The notes under the pieces were generated by a model. It saw only the letters and a program-made list of their open reading frames with translations, had not been told where the DNA came from and did not search any database. This document shows positions 43,430 to 53,845 of a DNA stretch of 64,000 bases, in pieces (position 1 is the first letter of the stretch; each line of letters opens with the position of its first letter). Made by a program: the position numbers and the translations under genes. The stretch spans positions 23,893 through 87,892 of the forward strand of contig JAGHQL010000112.1 of assembly GCA_020080175.1 (NCBI GenBank), given 5' to 3'. The DNA comes from Glutinoglossum americanum. Its lineage: Eukaryota; Ascomycota; Geoglossomycetes; Geoglossales; Geoglossaceae.

Positions 43430-45945
43430 TCTCTGACAATATTTCTTAATGACGCCATCAAATGCATTGATCATGCCATCGTACATGCCGTTGATCCCCT
43501 TAGGAACACTGTATGTTCCAGTGAAGAGTGATTCATCTCGAATCGGAAATAACAAATGGCGTAACTCTTTAGCCAAAAGCTTTATATCTTCAAATTGCTG
43601 TGGGAACTCAGCAGTGATCGCTTTGAACCTTTTTTTGTCCATATCCCCTGTTTTATTTTGTGCTATCTGGTCGTAAGTTCCCGTATACTAGTCCTGAAGT
43701 TTGCTTGTCTTTGGTAAGTTCCTGTCGACTTCCTGGCCATAACAGATAATCACCTACAGAAAGACATGGAAGAAAGATTCTAAATCGTGTCGGTAGGTGT
43801 GCGCTTTACCTTCGAGTACCTCGATTGCCATGAATTCCATGGTACCAGTCCGGTGTCTTGCTCCGCTTGGGCCACTGTCCAACTCCTTTACCAGGTCGAG
43901 GTCAATCAGCATTCCACTCAGGTCTTCTTCCTTCTCTGTATTCGTGATGATAATGTTGTTCTTAGAAATGTCGTGATGAAGTATCTTTCCGTCTTGGTAA
44001 AGGGATCTATGGCCCTTGATGACATCACGGCATGCCTCTAGAAACTTCAGGATAGACTCGAACTCATGAATTGCCTGCCCTGGAGGGGAGACAACTAGGC
44101 AACTGAATATTCGATTATCGAAAGATCCATCGTCTGCTTTCCTTGGATACATCAAACTAGTTGTATTAGCTTCCACGATATTATATTTATTAGTATCCTC
44201 AGCACCGTAATCTTGCTCTGGTAATCTGGTTTGTGATATCTATCCGCCTGCGGCTGCTAGTTGATCTAGACCGCTTTGATTGATAGGGTTCAGCTACCTC
44301 GCCATGTCGCTTTCGTTTACGTCCTGATAACGATGACTCTAGAGTAACCTTGTCGATACCCAGACTTGTATTTCTCGACTGGGTCTGACTGATCGATCCA
44401 CTAGTAGCAGATGGGAACCATCGTGGTTTCCCAAATTGCAGTCCTTGTCGCAGATTTACAATACTATTGAGGTCTTGATAACCAAAGAGCCGCGCAACGC
44501 CCCATACACCTCTCTGTTTAGTAAGTCTCAACAGCTCTCCTTCTGCTCGCCTCTTATCTGACCGTCAGGAGAATTTGACCACGAATTCCCAATCCCCCAT
44601 ATACTGCCTCTTTGCTCAATAACAGGTAGTTCCTCGACACACAATCGCTCGTTGAAAAGCAATTGGCTTGTCTTCCAGGTAGAGTTTCTCCCCTTCAGTC
44701 CTACCCTCGCCCTTAAACATGATGTACTTGCCTGTCTCATCCTCTTTAATGTACGAGTTTAAACCTAACTTCTCATCGTTCATCATCGTGTAACCAGTCA
44801 TGACTCTGATGAATTTATCGGGGTCCTTGTGAAGATCGAATTTCTCGCCACTGTATGGTCCGGACCGGTCGAATATCCACAGTTCCACCATGGATCCACG
44901 GATAACAAAGTCGTGAAGAAACAGGCGTGTAGGCTGGATAGTAAATACTTCTCGAGCATGTTCACAGAATTTAGCAAATTCATCTGGATAGTTTTTTAAG
45001 ATGCTTTCCTTAAGCTCTCTGATGACCCGCACATCCACCCAATTATATCTTCCATTGCACTTGATGGTACCTGAAGGCACTGCGAAGAGATCAGGCTGAC
45101 GGCCACAGTCGGAACCACTTAATGACTGCCTATAAGAAGTATAGTATGCGCTGTGCCCTCCTGAAAGAAATGTTAACTGAAACCTCCAAAACCATTCTAA
45201 GAAAGCGCTTTGAGATGATGAATTTGGATAAGCCGTCCAGCAACCGTCGATTATCTGCGGGTTTGCATCTCGAACAATCTGCTCTGCAGCTAGCAACCAA
45301 GACTTCCCCTCAAAGTACTTCTTGTAGAAGCCTTCTGTGTTATTGTAGACACAGCCATTGACTTCTTAGAGGATACATTCGTTCAGCTTCTTGTGAATCT
45401 GTTCGCTACCCTGCTGTGAGCTTGAAGTAGATTTAAACGTTGTGTCGAGGACGGATTTATTAAAGATGGTAAGAGACGTTGCTCTTGGTTTAGCGACAAG
45501 AGTAAAGACAGCATTCTAGATATCTGAATCTGGTGCACCACCGATAACTTTCTCGAGTAGCGGGACAACTGATTTGACTTTGAAATCATTCGAATCGATT
45601 TTCGATACAAGGCCAAAAAGATCCTGTAAGAGGCTTCCATAGCCACTGCGTGACCGAAGGATGCGAGCTGCCGGGAGGTTTTGCAGGGCAAGGATGAAAT
45701 CAAGTATGAGGCTTTTGACATCTGCACCTGTTACCCAACGGCAGAACTGCGAAGTTTCAAGTCTTACCCACACTAGCAGGCTCTATCAAAAGTATAACCC
45801 GCTTTGATACATCTTGAAGTTCAGAAATGCTCAAGCCCATACACATTGATTTGAAGAGAAGGCGAAATTTATCCAGCTCTTCTTTGATGGGTTTGCTTGC
45901 GATGATGTCTGAATCAGAAAGATCTGAATCAGAGAGGTCTGCCAT
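43430..45945 (-). pseudogene. FunK1 fungal protein kinase pseudogene
   Basis: Start MADLSDSDLSDSD (ATG at 45945), end at about 43418. Order: an acidic N-terminus and helical region, a frame change near 45770, a long segment (45296-44616) with FDRSGPYSGEKFDLHKDPDK, a glycine-poor nucleotide lobe, then the kinase core with KILHHDISKNNIII (catalytic loop, HHD in place of HRD) and MLIDLDLVKEL (DLD for DFG), followed by ARHRTGTMEFMAIEVL. These are typical of the fungal FunK1 family (PF17667). Damage: stops after PDSDI, after NECIL, after TTCY and in KFS*RSD, plus stops around 44185-44165 that may mark an intron. The kinase role is known for the family; substrates are not. Confidence 0.75.
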
Positions 45946-46871
45946 AGCAATGGAACACGACTCAAGAGAGGTTTGTAAAGCAAGAGGTATTTAACAGGAA
46001 AAATAAAGATAGATCGCAACCGTAGACCGAGCCAGCGCTAAGATAACAGTCGGTGTATTGACAAAAGATTTAAGATGGGAACCTACCGTTTATTGATATG
46101 AAAAGTCAAGCGCCAAGCTCACGTGTCTAAAGAGCCTCAAAGCATTCTAATATAACTAAAGTGCAGTTGCGCGGACATGGTCCTCGCCTCACTACTTTCT
46201 CGGCTTCCACACAACTACAAAAATGTTATTAGAGCATTCATGTCTCGGAATTTTCCAAAATTGGGTATTCCCTGACACAATACAAATTTATAGCACCAGG
46301 TTGATGCCTGAGCATGAACCATTTCATCTAGCTACTCTCTCAAGAGCTCTTAGTATCGGGTATTACAGAGAGACCAAGACGCTGAATATTGGAGTGCTGT
46401 ATATGCGTCTTCACAGTCTTATTTGTTACTGCAGTCCTTATCATGCCGACCTGTGCCTACACACTCACCCCATGCCTGTGCTGCTAGCTTCGCCTCCGAA
46501 AATCCTTCTGATCTAATGCCTTCCTAGAAGACTCTTACATTGGCCAGTTCTGCCGCTTCACTGACACATGTTCACCTCCACGGTTCATCTGACCTATTTT
46601 GAGGCAGAGGGCGACACACCTCGCTAGATAGCGTGTGTGAAGATTGGCAGGCCATTTCTTATACCCTAGAAAACTACTAAGACATGAACCCCTGGCAAGC
46701 CAATAGACTCCGTAGAGTGAGGAGGAAAGAGATGGAAGGTACGAAATGTATTACTGCCTAGGAGGATCGCAGTAGGATTGCCTTTTCAACTCGCTACCGG
46801 CTCTGAAGTCAAGGAACATGGTCTAAGAGTCCTCTTAGCCCTTAATCTCTACTTCCTGCATAATCCACTAA
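45946..46871. other. Intergenic, no gene seen
   Basis: Short plus-strand frames (46223-46516) lack recognisable domains. It ends at the 5-bp target site ACTAA of the Gypsy element. Confidence 0.45.
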
Positions 46872-46949
46872 TGTGGTCGCGCTGCCACGCTTATGGCATG
46901 CCTCGCCTCACGACCCTTCGCTTCCTCGGCCTTCGCAAGAGCAATTACA
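46872..46949 (+). repeat. 5' LTR of the Gypsy element
   Basis: 78 bp, TG...CA ends. It differs from the 3' LTR only at a G (5') against A (3') in GCCTC(G/A)CCTC. Confidence 0.9.
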
Positions 46950-46950
46950 C

Positions 46951-46960
46951 TGGTAGCAAC
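46951..46960 (+). promoter_or_regulatory. Primer-binding site
   Basis: TGGTAGCAAC lies one base after the 5' LTR. Its first seven bases complement the 3' end expected of an initiator-methionine tRNA (GCTACCA), the usual primer for Ty3/Gypsy elements. Confidence 0.65.
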
Positions 46961-47103
46961 AGCACGTTGGGCTGTTTACGACCATAAACAGACTCAACAA
47001 CGATCGTGTCCTCAATTATACTCCTTGTTGATCCCTGCATAAGCCTAAAGCCTATTTCTATGACAAAACCATAGAGTCGGGAGCTCCTTCAGCTAGTAGT
47101 AGC

Positions 47104-47988
47104 ATGGAAACCACCCCGCCAACGGAACAACTACATGTTGAACAACCGTCCACCACGCAACTACCTCCTGCACAATCGCCTCCTACACAACCACTTCCTG
47201 CAATACTGTATAAGACACCAGAAATCTCGTTTAAGATAGAAAAACCATCACACTTTGTAGGAAAGAGATCAACGAACGAAGTACGAAACTGGCTATGGGA
47301 CATGGATCGTTATCTTGTCTTGAGCCAGGTTCCATTAGACCTTCGTACAATCTTCGCAGCCTCTTACCTAAAGGACGATGCTCAATATTGGTATCGAACG
47401 ATTGCCAGAACACAGTTTCATCAGCAAGCCGATAATTGGGAGGAGTTCAAACAGAAGTTCTATGAACGATTTCAGGAGATCAACAGTGGCCCAAAAATGA
47501 TGGATCGTTTCTTTTTGTTGACGCAACTGTCTACGAAAAGCAAATCTATAAGAGAGTATACGGAGACGTTCACCAAGCTATACTCTAACCTGAGTAACGA
47601 TATCAACGAACCAGTTGCGTTACAACGATATATTTCGGGCCTACTACTACGAACACGGATGGACGTAAAAAGAGGCAATCCAACGACGTTACAACAGGCC
47701 ATAGAACTGGCGAATATGGCTGACGATATTAACCGACATACGTTTAAGTATCAGAAGTCTCAGTCAAGTTTCTCACAGAATATAACGACTCCTACGACTT
47801 ATACGAATGGTGATCCTATGGACCTCTTAACGATGTTAATGTCAGAGATGTCTAAGAACACGATGAGGAAATTGGGCTTATGCTTCAAATGCAAAAGGAA
47901 AGGGCATCAACAGAAAGATTGTCTACAGAACAGGACAAAAAGCAAAGAAAAAGAGCAAACGGAAAACACAAGAGCCAAATCGTCATGA
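47104..47988 (+). CDS. gag: Gag of the Gypsy element
   Basis: 294 residues from METTPPTEQLHVEQ. A Pro/Gln-rich start is followed by the retrotransposon gag capsid core (NWLWDMDRYLVLSQ, AQYWYRTIAR, FYERFQEINS) and a zinc knuckle CFKCKRKGHQQKDC near the C-terminus, then a lysine-rich tail. It packages element RNA in cytoplasmic particles. The frame is intact. All three frames are open for part of the A-rich tail (47930-48100), so how gag passes to pol is unclear; pol lies in the -1 frame. Confidence 0.9.
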   Translation: METTPPTEQLHVEQPSTTQLPPAQSPPTQPLPAILYKTPEISFKIEKPSHFVGKRSTNEVRNWLWDMDRYLVLSQVPLDLRTIFAASYLKDDAQYWYRTIARTQFHQQADNWEEFKQKFYERFQEINSGPKMMDRFFLLTQLSTKSKSIREYTETFTKLYSNLSNDINEPVALQRYISGLLLRTRMDVKRGNPTTLQQAIELANMADDINRHTFKYQKSQSSFSQNITTPTTYTNGDPMDLLTMLMSEMSKNTMRKLGLCFKCKRKGHQQKDCLQNRTKSKEKEQTENTRAKSS

Positions 47989-48008
47989 GGTGAACGACGA
48001 GGCCAATC

Positions 48009-51000
48009 ATGAAGCCTCACGATATGGAGACGAACACCTCCAACGAAACTATTACGCAACCGAACAAAACGATTACGCAAAACTTAGGGAAGGGAGACAC
48101 ACTCCCACGAACACAATCAGACCACTACGATATTATTAGTGACGAACCGGAATTAGTTTCCCTAACGAGCAACAACCAGCAGCTTTTAGTCTTCAAAGGC
48201 GAGCTGCATGGCATGGGTGTCAAAGTGCTAGCAGACACCGGAGCCATGAAACGGTATACCAAACGAAGTCTAATACAACGATTAGGCTTAACGATAAAAC
48301 CGCTACCACGAACTTGTGCTGTGCAATTGCCCAACGATACACGTTTACCCGTATATGGTACGGTAGACTGTACAGTTACTATCGGAGAATTCAACGACAC
48401 CGCAACCTTTCAGGTACTAGACCTGGACCGTTATGATATTATTCTAGGAATGGACTTCTTTCAACAATACCAACCTTCTATTGACTGGGAAACATTAGGA
48501 CTTCACATAACGATGCCGACCGGCAAAGTATATAACCTTTACAGTAGTCCTTTCAACTCTGTTCAGTTACATACGATCACCGATGATGACGACGTCAACA
48601 TCGTTGGTTTTCGGAGCAGCTGTAGAGCATTAGCTCACGGAGCTGAAGGTGTTCTGTACGTAGTTACAGAAGAACCACCAGCGTTACCCGGACAGATAGC
48701 CAACGATACTGATAAGTCTACAAGGTATGAGGAGTTAGACGATATTTTGGGGCCTTTACTACAGGTGTTTCAGGAAGAGCTTCCTGAAGGAGTAGGACCA
48801 CGACGACACGTTGATCATCGTATTGATACCAGGGACGCCCGACCAATCAATCGGATGGCATACTCTCTCTCACCAGAACAGTTAAAGGAACAAAAACGAC
48901 AAATTGAGTACTTGCTGGACAAGAACTTAATACGACCTAGCCACTCGCCTTGGGGAGCACCAGTACTGTTTTCAAAGAAAAAGGACGGAAGCCTACAGAT
49001 GTGTGTGGATTATCGTGCACTCAATAGCGTTACGGTTAAGGACGGCTATCCTTTACCGAAGATACAGGAGTGCTTGGACCAGCTAGGCCACGCTACTTAT
49101 TTTACGAAGTTAGACTTCTTGTCAGGGTACTGGCAGATACGGGTTGCAGACAAGGATATACCGAAGACGGCATTCAATACAAGGGGAGGGAAGTATGAAT
49201 TCAAAGTATTACCGTTTGGTCTAATGAATGGACCAGCGACATTTCAAACGCTAATGAACGATATACTACGACCTTTCCTGAACAACTTTATTGTTGTCTA
49301 CTTGGACGATATTCTGGTTTACAGCCGTACCAGGGAAGAATACCTACAACACGTTAAACTAGTTCTTCAGAAGCTAGTAGAAAATAACTTAATAGCTAGA
49401 CGGTCTAAATGCAGCTTCCTACAACGAGAAATTGACTTCTGCGGGCACACGGTCAGCAACGGTATTATCAAAATGGACCCGACGAAGCTATCAACGATAC
49501 GAGATTGGCCAACGCCAACAATGCTACATCAACTTCGTCAGTTTCTTGGTCTCTGTACTTACTACCGACGCTTCATACGAATGTTTGGTTCAATTGCTGC
49601 CCCACTGCACGAACTTTTAAAAGTCAACGAAGAACAACGGCGACGAAAGCACCGTCCAATACACTGGGACTTAGCTTGTCAGAGAAGCTTCGAGGAGTTA
49701 AAGGAAAAACTTACAGCATCACCTGTACTACAACAACCGGACACGACACGGCCATTCACTATTGATGCTGACTCCTCTGACTTTGCTTGTGGAGTCACGT
49801 TGTCACAAGTTAATGAAAACGACAGCAAAGAACATCCAGTTGCTTTTGAGAGTAGGAAGTTCACGGAAACAGAACGACAATATCCAACACATGAAAGAGA
49901 ATTGCTTGGAATAAAGCATGCCTTACAGAGTTGGTGATGCTATATTGATAATGGTCACAAGACGATAGTACAAACAGACTACGAAGGTCTTAAGTACTTG
50001 AAAACGACAAAGAAACTGTCGAAACGGCTTGCACGATGGATTGAAGAATTTGAAGAATTTGACTTGGAAATCCAATACAAGCCCGGAAAACGGATGATAG
50101 TAGCTGATGCTATATCACGGCGCCCGGACTTTGACTTGTTAGTCTTGAAATGGGTGGAGCATATACTTGCATACCAACGAAACGGAGAACTGCCGGGTGA
50201 TCCAAATATGGATACGATTATCACGAAACAAAACCAGGAGTTTACCTTGGATGCAGACGATGCTATCCTACATCGGGAAATGCCCGAGGACGAATATGTG
50301 CCATATGTACTAATATGGGCACGAGCCGATCTTTTAGAACGATTGCATAACGAATATGGACACGGCAACGAAACTATACTTTTTGACCTTATAAGGATAA
50401 GAGGATGGTAGTCCACGATGCGTAAGGACGTTCGTCACTATGTGCGCTACTGCCCTCAGTGTCAGATTGCTGGCCGAAGTAACGAACAACAACGAACGAA
50501 GGAAATGCACCTCTCACACCAATGGGCAGGAAGGGTACAACCATTTGACCGTTGGGGTCTCGACTTAATTGGACGACTTCCAATAACACCTAACGGAAAC
50601 CAATGGATTATATCAGCAGTTGACTATGCAACGGCGTGGCCAGTTGCAAAGGCAGTGTCAAAAGCAAATACTGAAATGATTGCCAACTTCCTTCACGATG
50701 AGATATACTTACACTATAGTGCACCTAAAGAGATAATCACCGACCGGGGACCAAATCTTTGGGTACCAGCAATGGAAGCTTATGTTAGTAGGTTGAAGCT
50801 CAAACACTGGAGTACGACGCCATTTCATCCACGAACAAACGGCAAGGTTGAAAGTTTTAATGGAGTTCTCAGCCGTATGCTAACGAAATACCTAATCGGT
50901 AAATCACGAAAACTATGGGACAGGTACTTAGACCAAGCCTTGTTCGCGGCACGAATCCGAACGCACACGACAACGCGATATTCTCCCTTTTATTTAGTTT

Positions 51001-51587
51001 ATGGACGACGTCCACGTCTTACAGCTGATCAAAACGGAATAACACCTTTAACGGATGATATTCAGGGAGACCGATTACCAATATTTGAAACTGTTAGGGC
51101 TGAAGCACAACGACGTACAGAAGAACGTGCCCTGAAAAATAAAGATGTGTGGGATGATAAGGTTAAGTTACCAAACTATGCTAAAGATGACTATGTCCTA
51201 GTACGAGCAGAAAACTGAAAGAAATACGAAGGACGATGGTACGGACCGTACCGTATCCACAAGATAGCACCATTAGGTACCTACCAGCTGAAGAAACCAA
51301 ACGGACACCTTCTGGATCTCTTAATTAGTGGAGACCGTTTGCAACGGGCACGGGTTGACGGCAGAGTTACACGAGGATGGAACGTACCTGCACCAGTTGG
51401 ACGACCAAAACGACGACTCCACGGCAGTGAGAATAATCCTGACCATCTAATAGCAGCACCTATAGATCAGTTTCAGGACTTACCGGAAGACGCAAATGAA
51501 GATTCGGACGAAAACGATATTGTTAATCCAACCCACGTTGATCCTGTAGGAAACGATCAGCACGATACTGCAGAACCACAAGTATAA
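48009..51587 (+). pseudogene. pol: Pol of the Gypsy element (protease, RT, RNase H, integrase)
   Basis: One reading frame encodes, in order: aspartic protease (LADTGAMKRY), reverse transcriptase (LPFGLMNGPATFQ, then VYLDDILVYS), RNase H (FTIDADSSDFACG and TDYEGLKYL), integrase with the zinc domain (HNEYGH...CPQC), the DDE core (Asp in RWGLDLIGRL, Asp in IITDRGPNLW, Glu in TNGKVESFNG), and a GPY/F module (GRWYGPYRIHKI). Stops at 49935 (TGA for CGA), 50409 (TAG for TGG) and 51216 (TGA for TGG) interrupt it. All active-site residues remain. The frame is -1 to gag, and a TGA at 47991 lies just upstream of its first ATG. Confidence 0.93.
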
Positions 51588-51642
51588 CGATACTACGATG
51601 AACGACATATTCTCTACACGACATGATACGACACAACGATAA

Positions 51643-52256
51643 CTAAGCTAGAGCCTCCTCTAACAGATTAATACCTTCCCTGATCTTCTTAAAAGCCTCC
51701 ACCAACTTCTGCTTCTTCTGTTGTCCTTTCCCACCCAACGGATCAACAGCACGACGTTTGCCACGACTACGGCCACGTGACGGCAACGGAGATATGGATC
51801 TGGAAGAACTAGCAGAAGCAGACTCTACGGCTGGTGACAACGGAGTTGACGAAGGTGGAACGATAACCAACGGCACGACAACGGAGTCCTCCTGTGCAGC
51901 TATTGAAGCTTGCAGGGCACTCTCTGTGTTAGGAGTGACAACGACGGAGACAGAACGACCGGTGTCTACGATACAACAAAGTTAGGCAAACTCAAGACAC
52001 AGCAAGACAACCTACTCAAACTGCAAGGTTTATCCTGCCAGGCACAATTGCAGCAGCTACCAGAGCAAAGTTCTGGGTAACTAATACAAGTGTCTGGGCC
52101 AAAAACCGGCTTCCCACGAGGCCCGGCACACGAGGTGCAAGGTGGATTGTTAAGGGACCCCACTTGATAGATTTCCTTGGCAGGGCTGTACCTCTGCTTA
52201 GTGGGATCCGCCTTAGTGTTGTATGCGGAAGGAAGGGCACGAAGTACTGTAGGCAT
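51643..52256 (-). CDS. Spliced antisense gene inside the Gypsy element
   Basis: Exon 1 is 52256-52016 and exon 2 is 51965-51643; the 50-bp intron has a GTAGGT donor, CTAAC branch site and TCGTAG acceptor. The joined frame is exactly 188 codons with an ATG start and no stop, although the sense pol gene has three. The N-terminal half has a dense Cys cluster (CTSC, then CISYPELCSGSCCNCAW, then C) that could bind zinc. A Ser/Pro linker follows, then a basic segment (RGRSRGKRRAVD) that looks like a nuclear signal, and a C-terminal helix (KLVEAFKKIREGINLLEEAL). It lies wholly between the integrase end and the 3' LTR. The function is unknown; a DNA- or RNA-binding accessory protein is inference. Confidence 0.65.
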
Positions 52257-52306
52257 GGCTAGCAGTAAGAATATTGTGTACGTAGTTACGTAGAATAAAT
52301 TGAATC

Positions 52307-52320
52307 GAGGGAAGGAAGGG
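52307..52320 (+). promoter_or_regulatory. Polypurine tract of the Gypsy element
   Basis: GAGGGAAGGAAGGG immediately before the 3' LTR, the usual plus-strand DNA primer site. Confidence 0.85.
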
Positions 52321-52398
52321 TGTGGTCGCGCTGCCACGCTTATGGCATGCCTCACCTCACGACCCTTCGCTTCCTCGGCCTTCGCAAGAGCAATTACA
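52321..52398 (+). repeat. 3' LTR of the Gypsy element
   Basis: 78 bp, one base different from the 5' LTR. Confidence 0.9.
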
Positions 52399-52689
52399 CT
52401 AATGCCTCTTCTAGTACTGTATAATCCCAGTCTCTACCTTCTGACTAGAGCCCGAGACGGCAGTTGCAGGGGAACAACAGTGTCATAACTCCCACCAGTC
52501 AATGACTTAGTACATAGAACTACCACAGCCGGAAGCTCATAGCATCAGCCTCATCACCTCGTACTCGACAAAACTCTCCAGACCTCTATATTTGGCATCC
52601 ACTAATATGGCTTCGTCATGCAGTGAATGTGCAAGAACGGTAGGAGCCATTGCTGTCTGGAGGATCAGGGGATTTGCATGCTGCTAACT
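52399..52689. other. Intergenic, no gene seen
   Basis: It continues the sequence interrupted at 46871. No frame or motif is recognised. Confidence 0.45.
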
Positions 52690-53215
52690 ACTTGGCAGTA
52701 CCAATGACCTTGAGAACCTTTGCGTTAGCACCAGTACTACCGACTCTTGACAGTAACAACCTTGAGAATCTTGTGTTAGCACCAGTGCCAATGGCCCATA
52801 GAGATAACGATCTTGAGAACTCGCGTTAGCGGTACTGATGACCCCGAGAACCCTTGCGTTAGCACCAATGCTGACCACCCTTGAGGCGGTCAGTACCAGT
52901 GCTAACCGCTCATGACGGTAACGATCTTGAAAACTTGCGTTAGCACCAGTGCCAACAGCCCTTGGTGGTAATGACCTTGAACTCTCGTGTTAGCACCAGT
53001 GCCGACGGCCCATGGCGGTAACGACCTTGAAAATTAGCACCAGTGCCAACGGCCCATGGCGGTAACGACTTTGAGAACTTGCATCAGCCGACGATCCTTG
53101 AGGCGGTTAGAACTAGTGCCAACGGCCCCTGGCGGCAATAACCTTGAGAACTCTTACGTTAGCACCAGTGCCAACGATCCTTGCATATTTTGAGAGCACC
53201 AGTGCCAATGATGAA
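52690..53215. repeat. Minisatellite, unit about 50 bp
   Basis: About ten irregular units of the form GGTAACGACCTTGAGAACTT...GCGTTAGCACCAGTGCCAAC...GGCCCATGGC. Units vary in length from 40 to 60 bp. No gene. Confidence 0.8.
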
Positions 53216-53845
53216 GTATGGCGGATTCATAGCATCCACCCCCATATTCCAATTTCGCGCAACTTCGCGGTACTGCAGGACTCGTAGCGCCTACTCTAGA
53301 AACTTCTAGCGCTTAGCTACCCATTACCCTAATCAGCAACACCTTTATAGGCCGGGATTTAAAGGATATTATGTAATCAGGCTTTATTCTTGCGCGGAAC
53401 CTTCTATTGCGTCACACGTCCTTCTTCAGCTCCCTGTTGTCTACTCCACGTAGGCTGCGGCTATCATCTTCTACATGGCTGCTGCCTTCGAAGTAGACAT
53501 TGTTGCAAGCGGTTGCTGCTACAGGTAGATCTTCAATCATATAGCTAGATATACTAGGGATGCCAATGAACGCGCGACTTCTTGTATAACGCATTAATTA
53601 TTTCTAATAAAGACGTTGTTCCTCATGCCTGCTTCCAGTGTCAATTATTCAACTTTTTATTGTGGTGTTTCGCTCATGCATCTGATTCTCTATTCTTCTT
53701 GCTTTGAACACCGCTTCCTCCAACCGTACCTGCTCTCGCATTGGGAAAGGATAAAGTCTTTTTTTGACAATCGTCCTAGTAGATACCAAGGAACAAGTAG
53801 GTACAAAGAGATTGAGCTGCTACCTGTCCACTTGCGAGAGGAAGC
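53216..53845. other. Intergenic, no gene seen
   Basis: Short frames on both strands have no recognisable content. It lies 3' of the Myb-like gene. Confidence 0.4.

Larger units (their letters stand above)
46872..52398 (+). mobile_element. Full-length Ty3/Gypsy retrotransposon with 78-bp LTRs
   Basis: Direct repeats 46872-46949 and 52321-52398 (TGTGGTCGCGCTGCC...GCAATTACA) differ at one base. A primer-binding site TGGTAGC (46951-46957) follows the 5' LTR, and a polypurine tract GAGGGAAGGAAGGG (52307-52320) precedes the 3' LTR. The flanks ACTAA (46867-46871) and (A)CTAA (52398-52402) form a 4-5 bp duplication. The internal region codes for gag and pol on the plus strand and a spliced gene on the minus strand. 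One LTR difference suggests a fairly recent insertion, but pol carries three stops. Confidence 0.95.

Noticed and set aside
43787-44041. Plus-strand 84-codon frame
   Set aside because: It is the complement of the FunK1 kinase core, which has clear kinase motifs on the minus strand.
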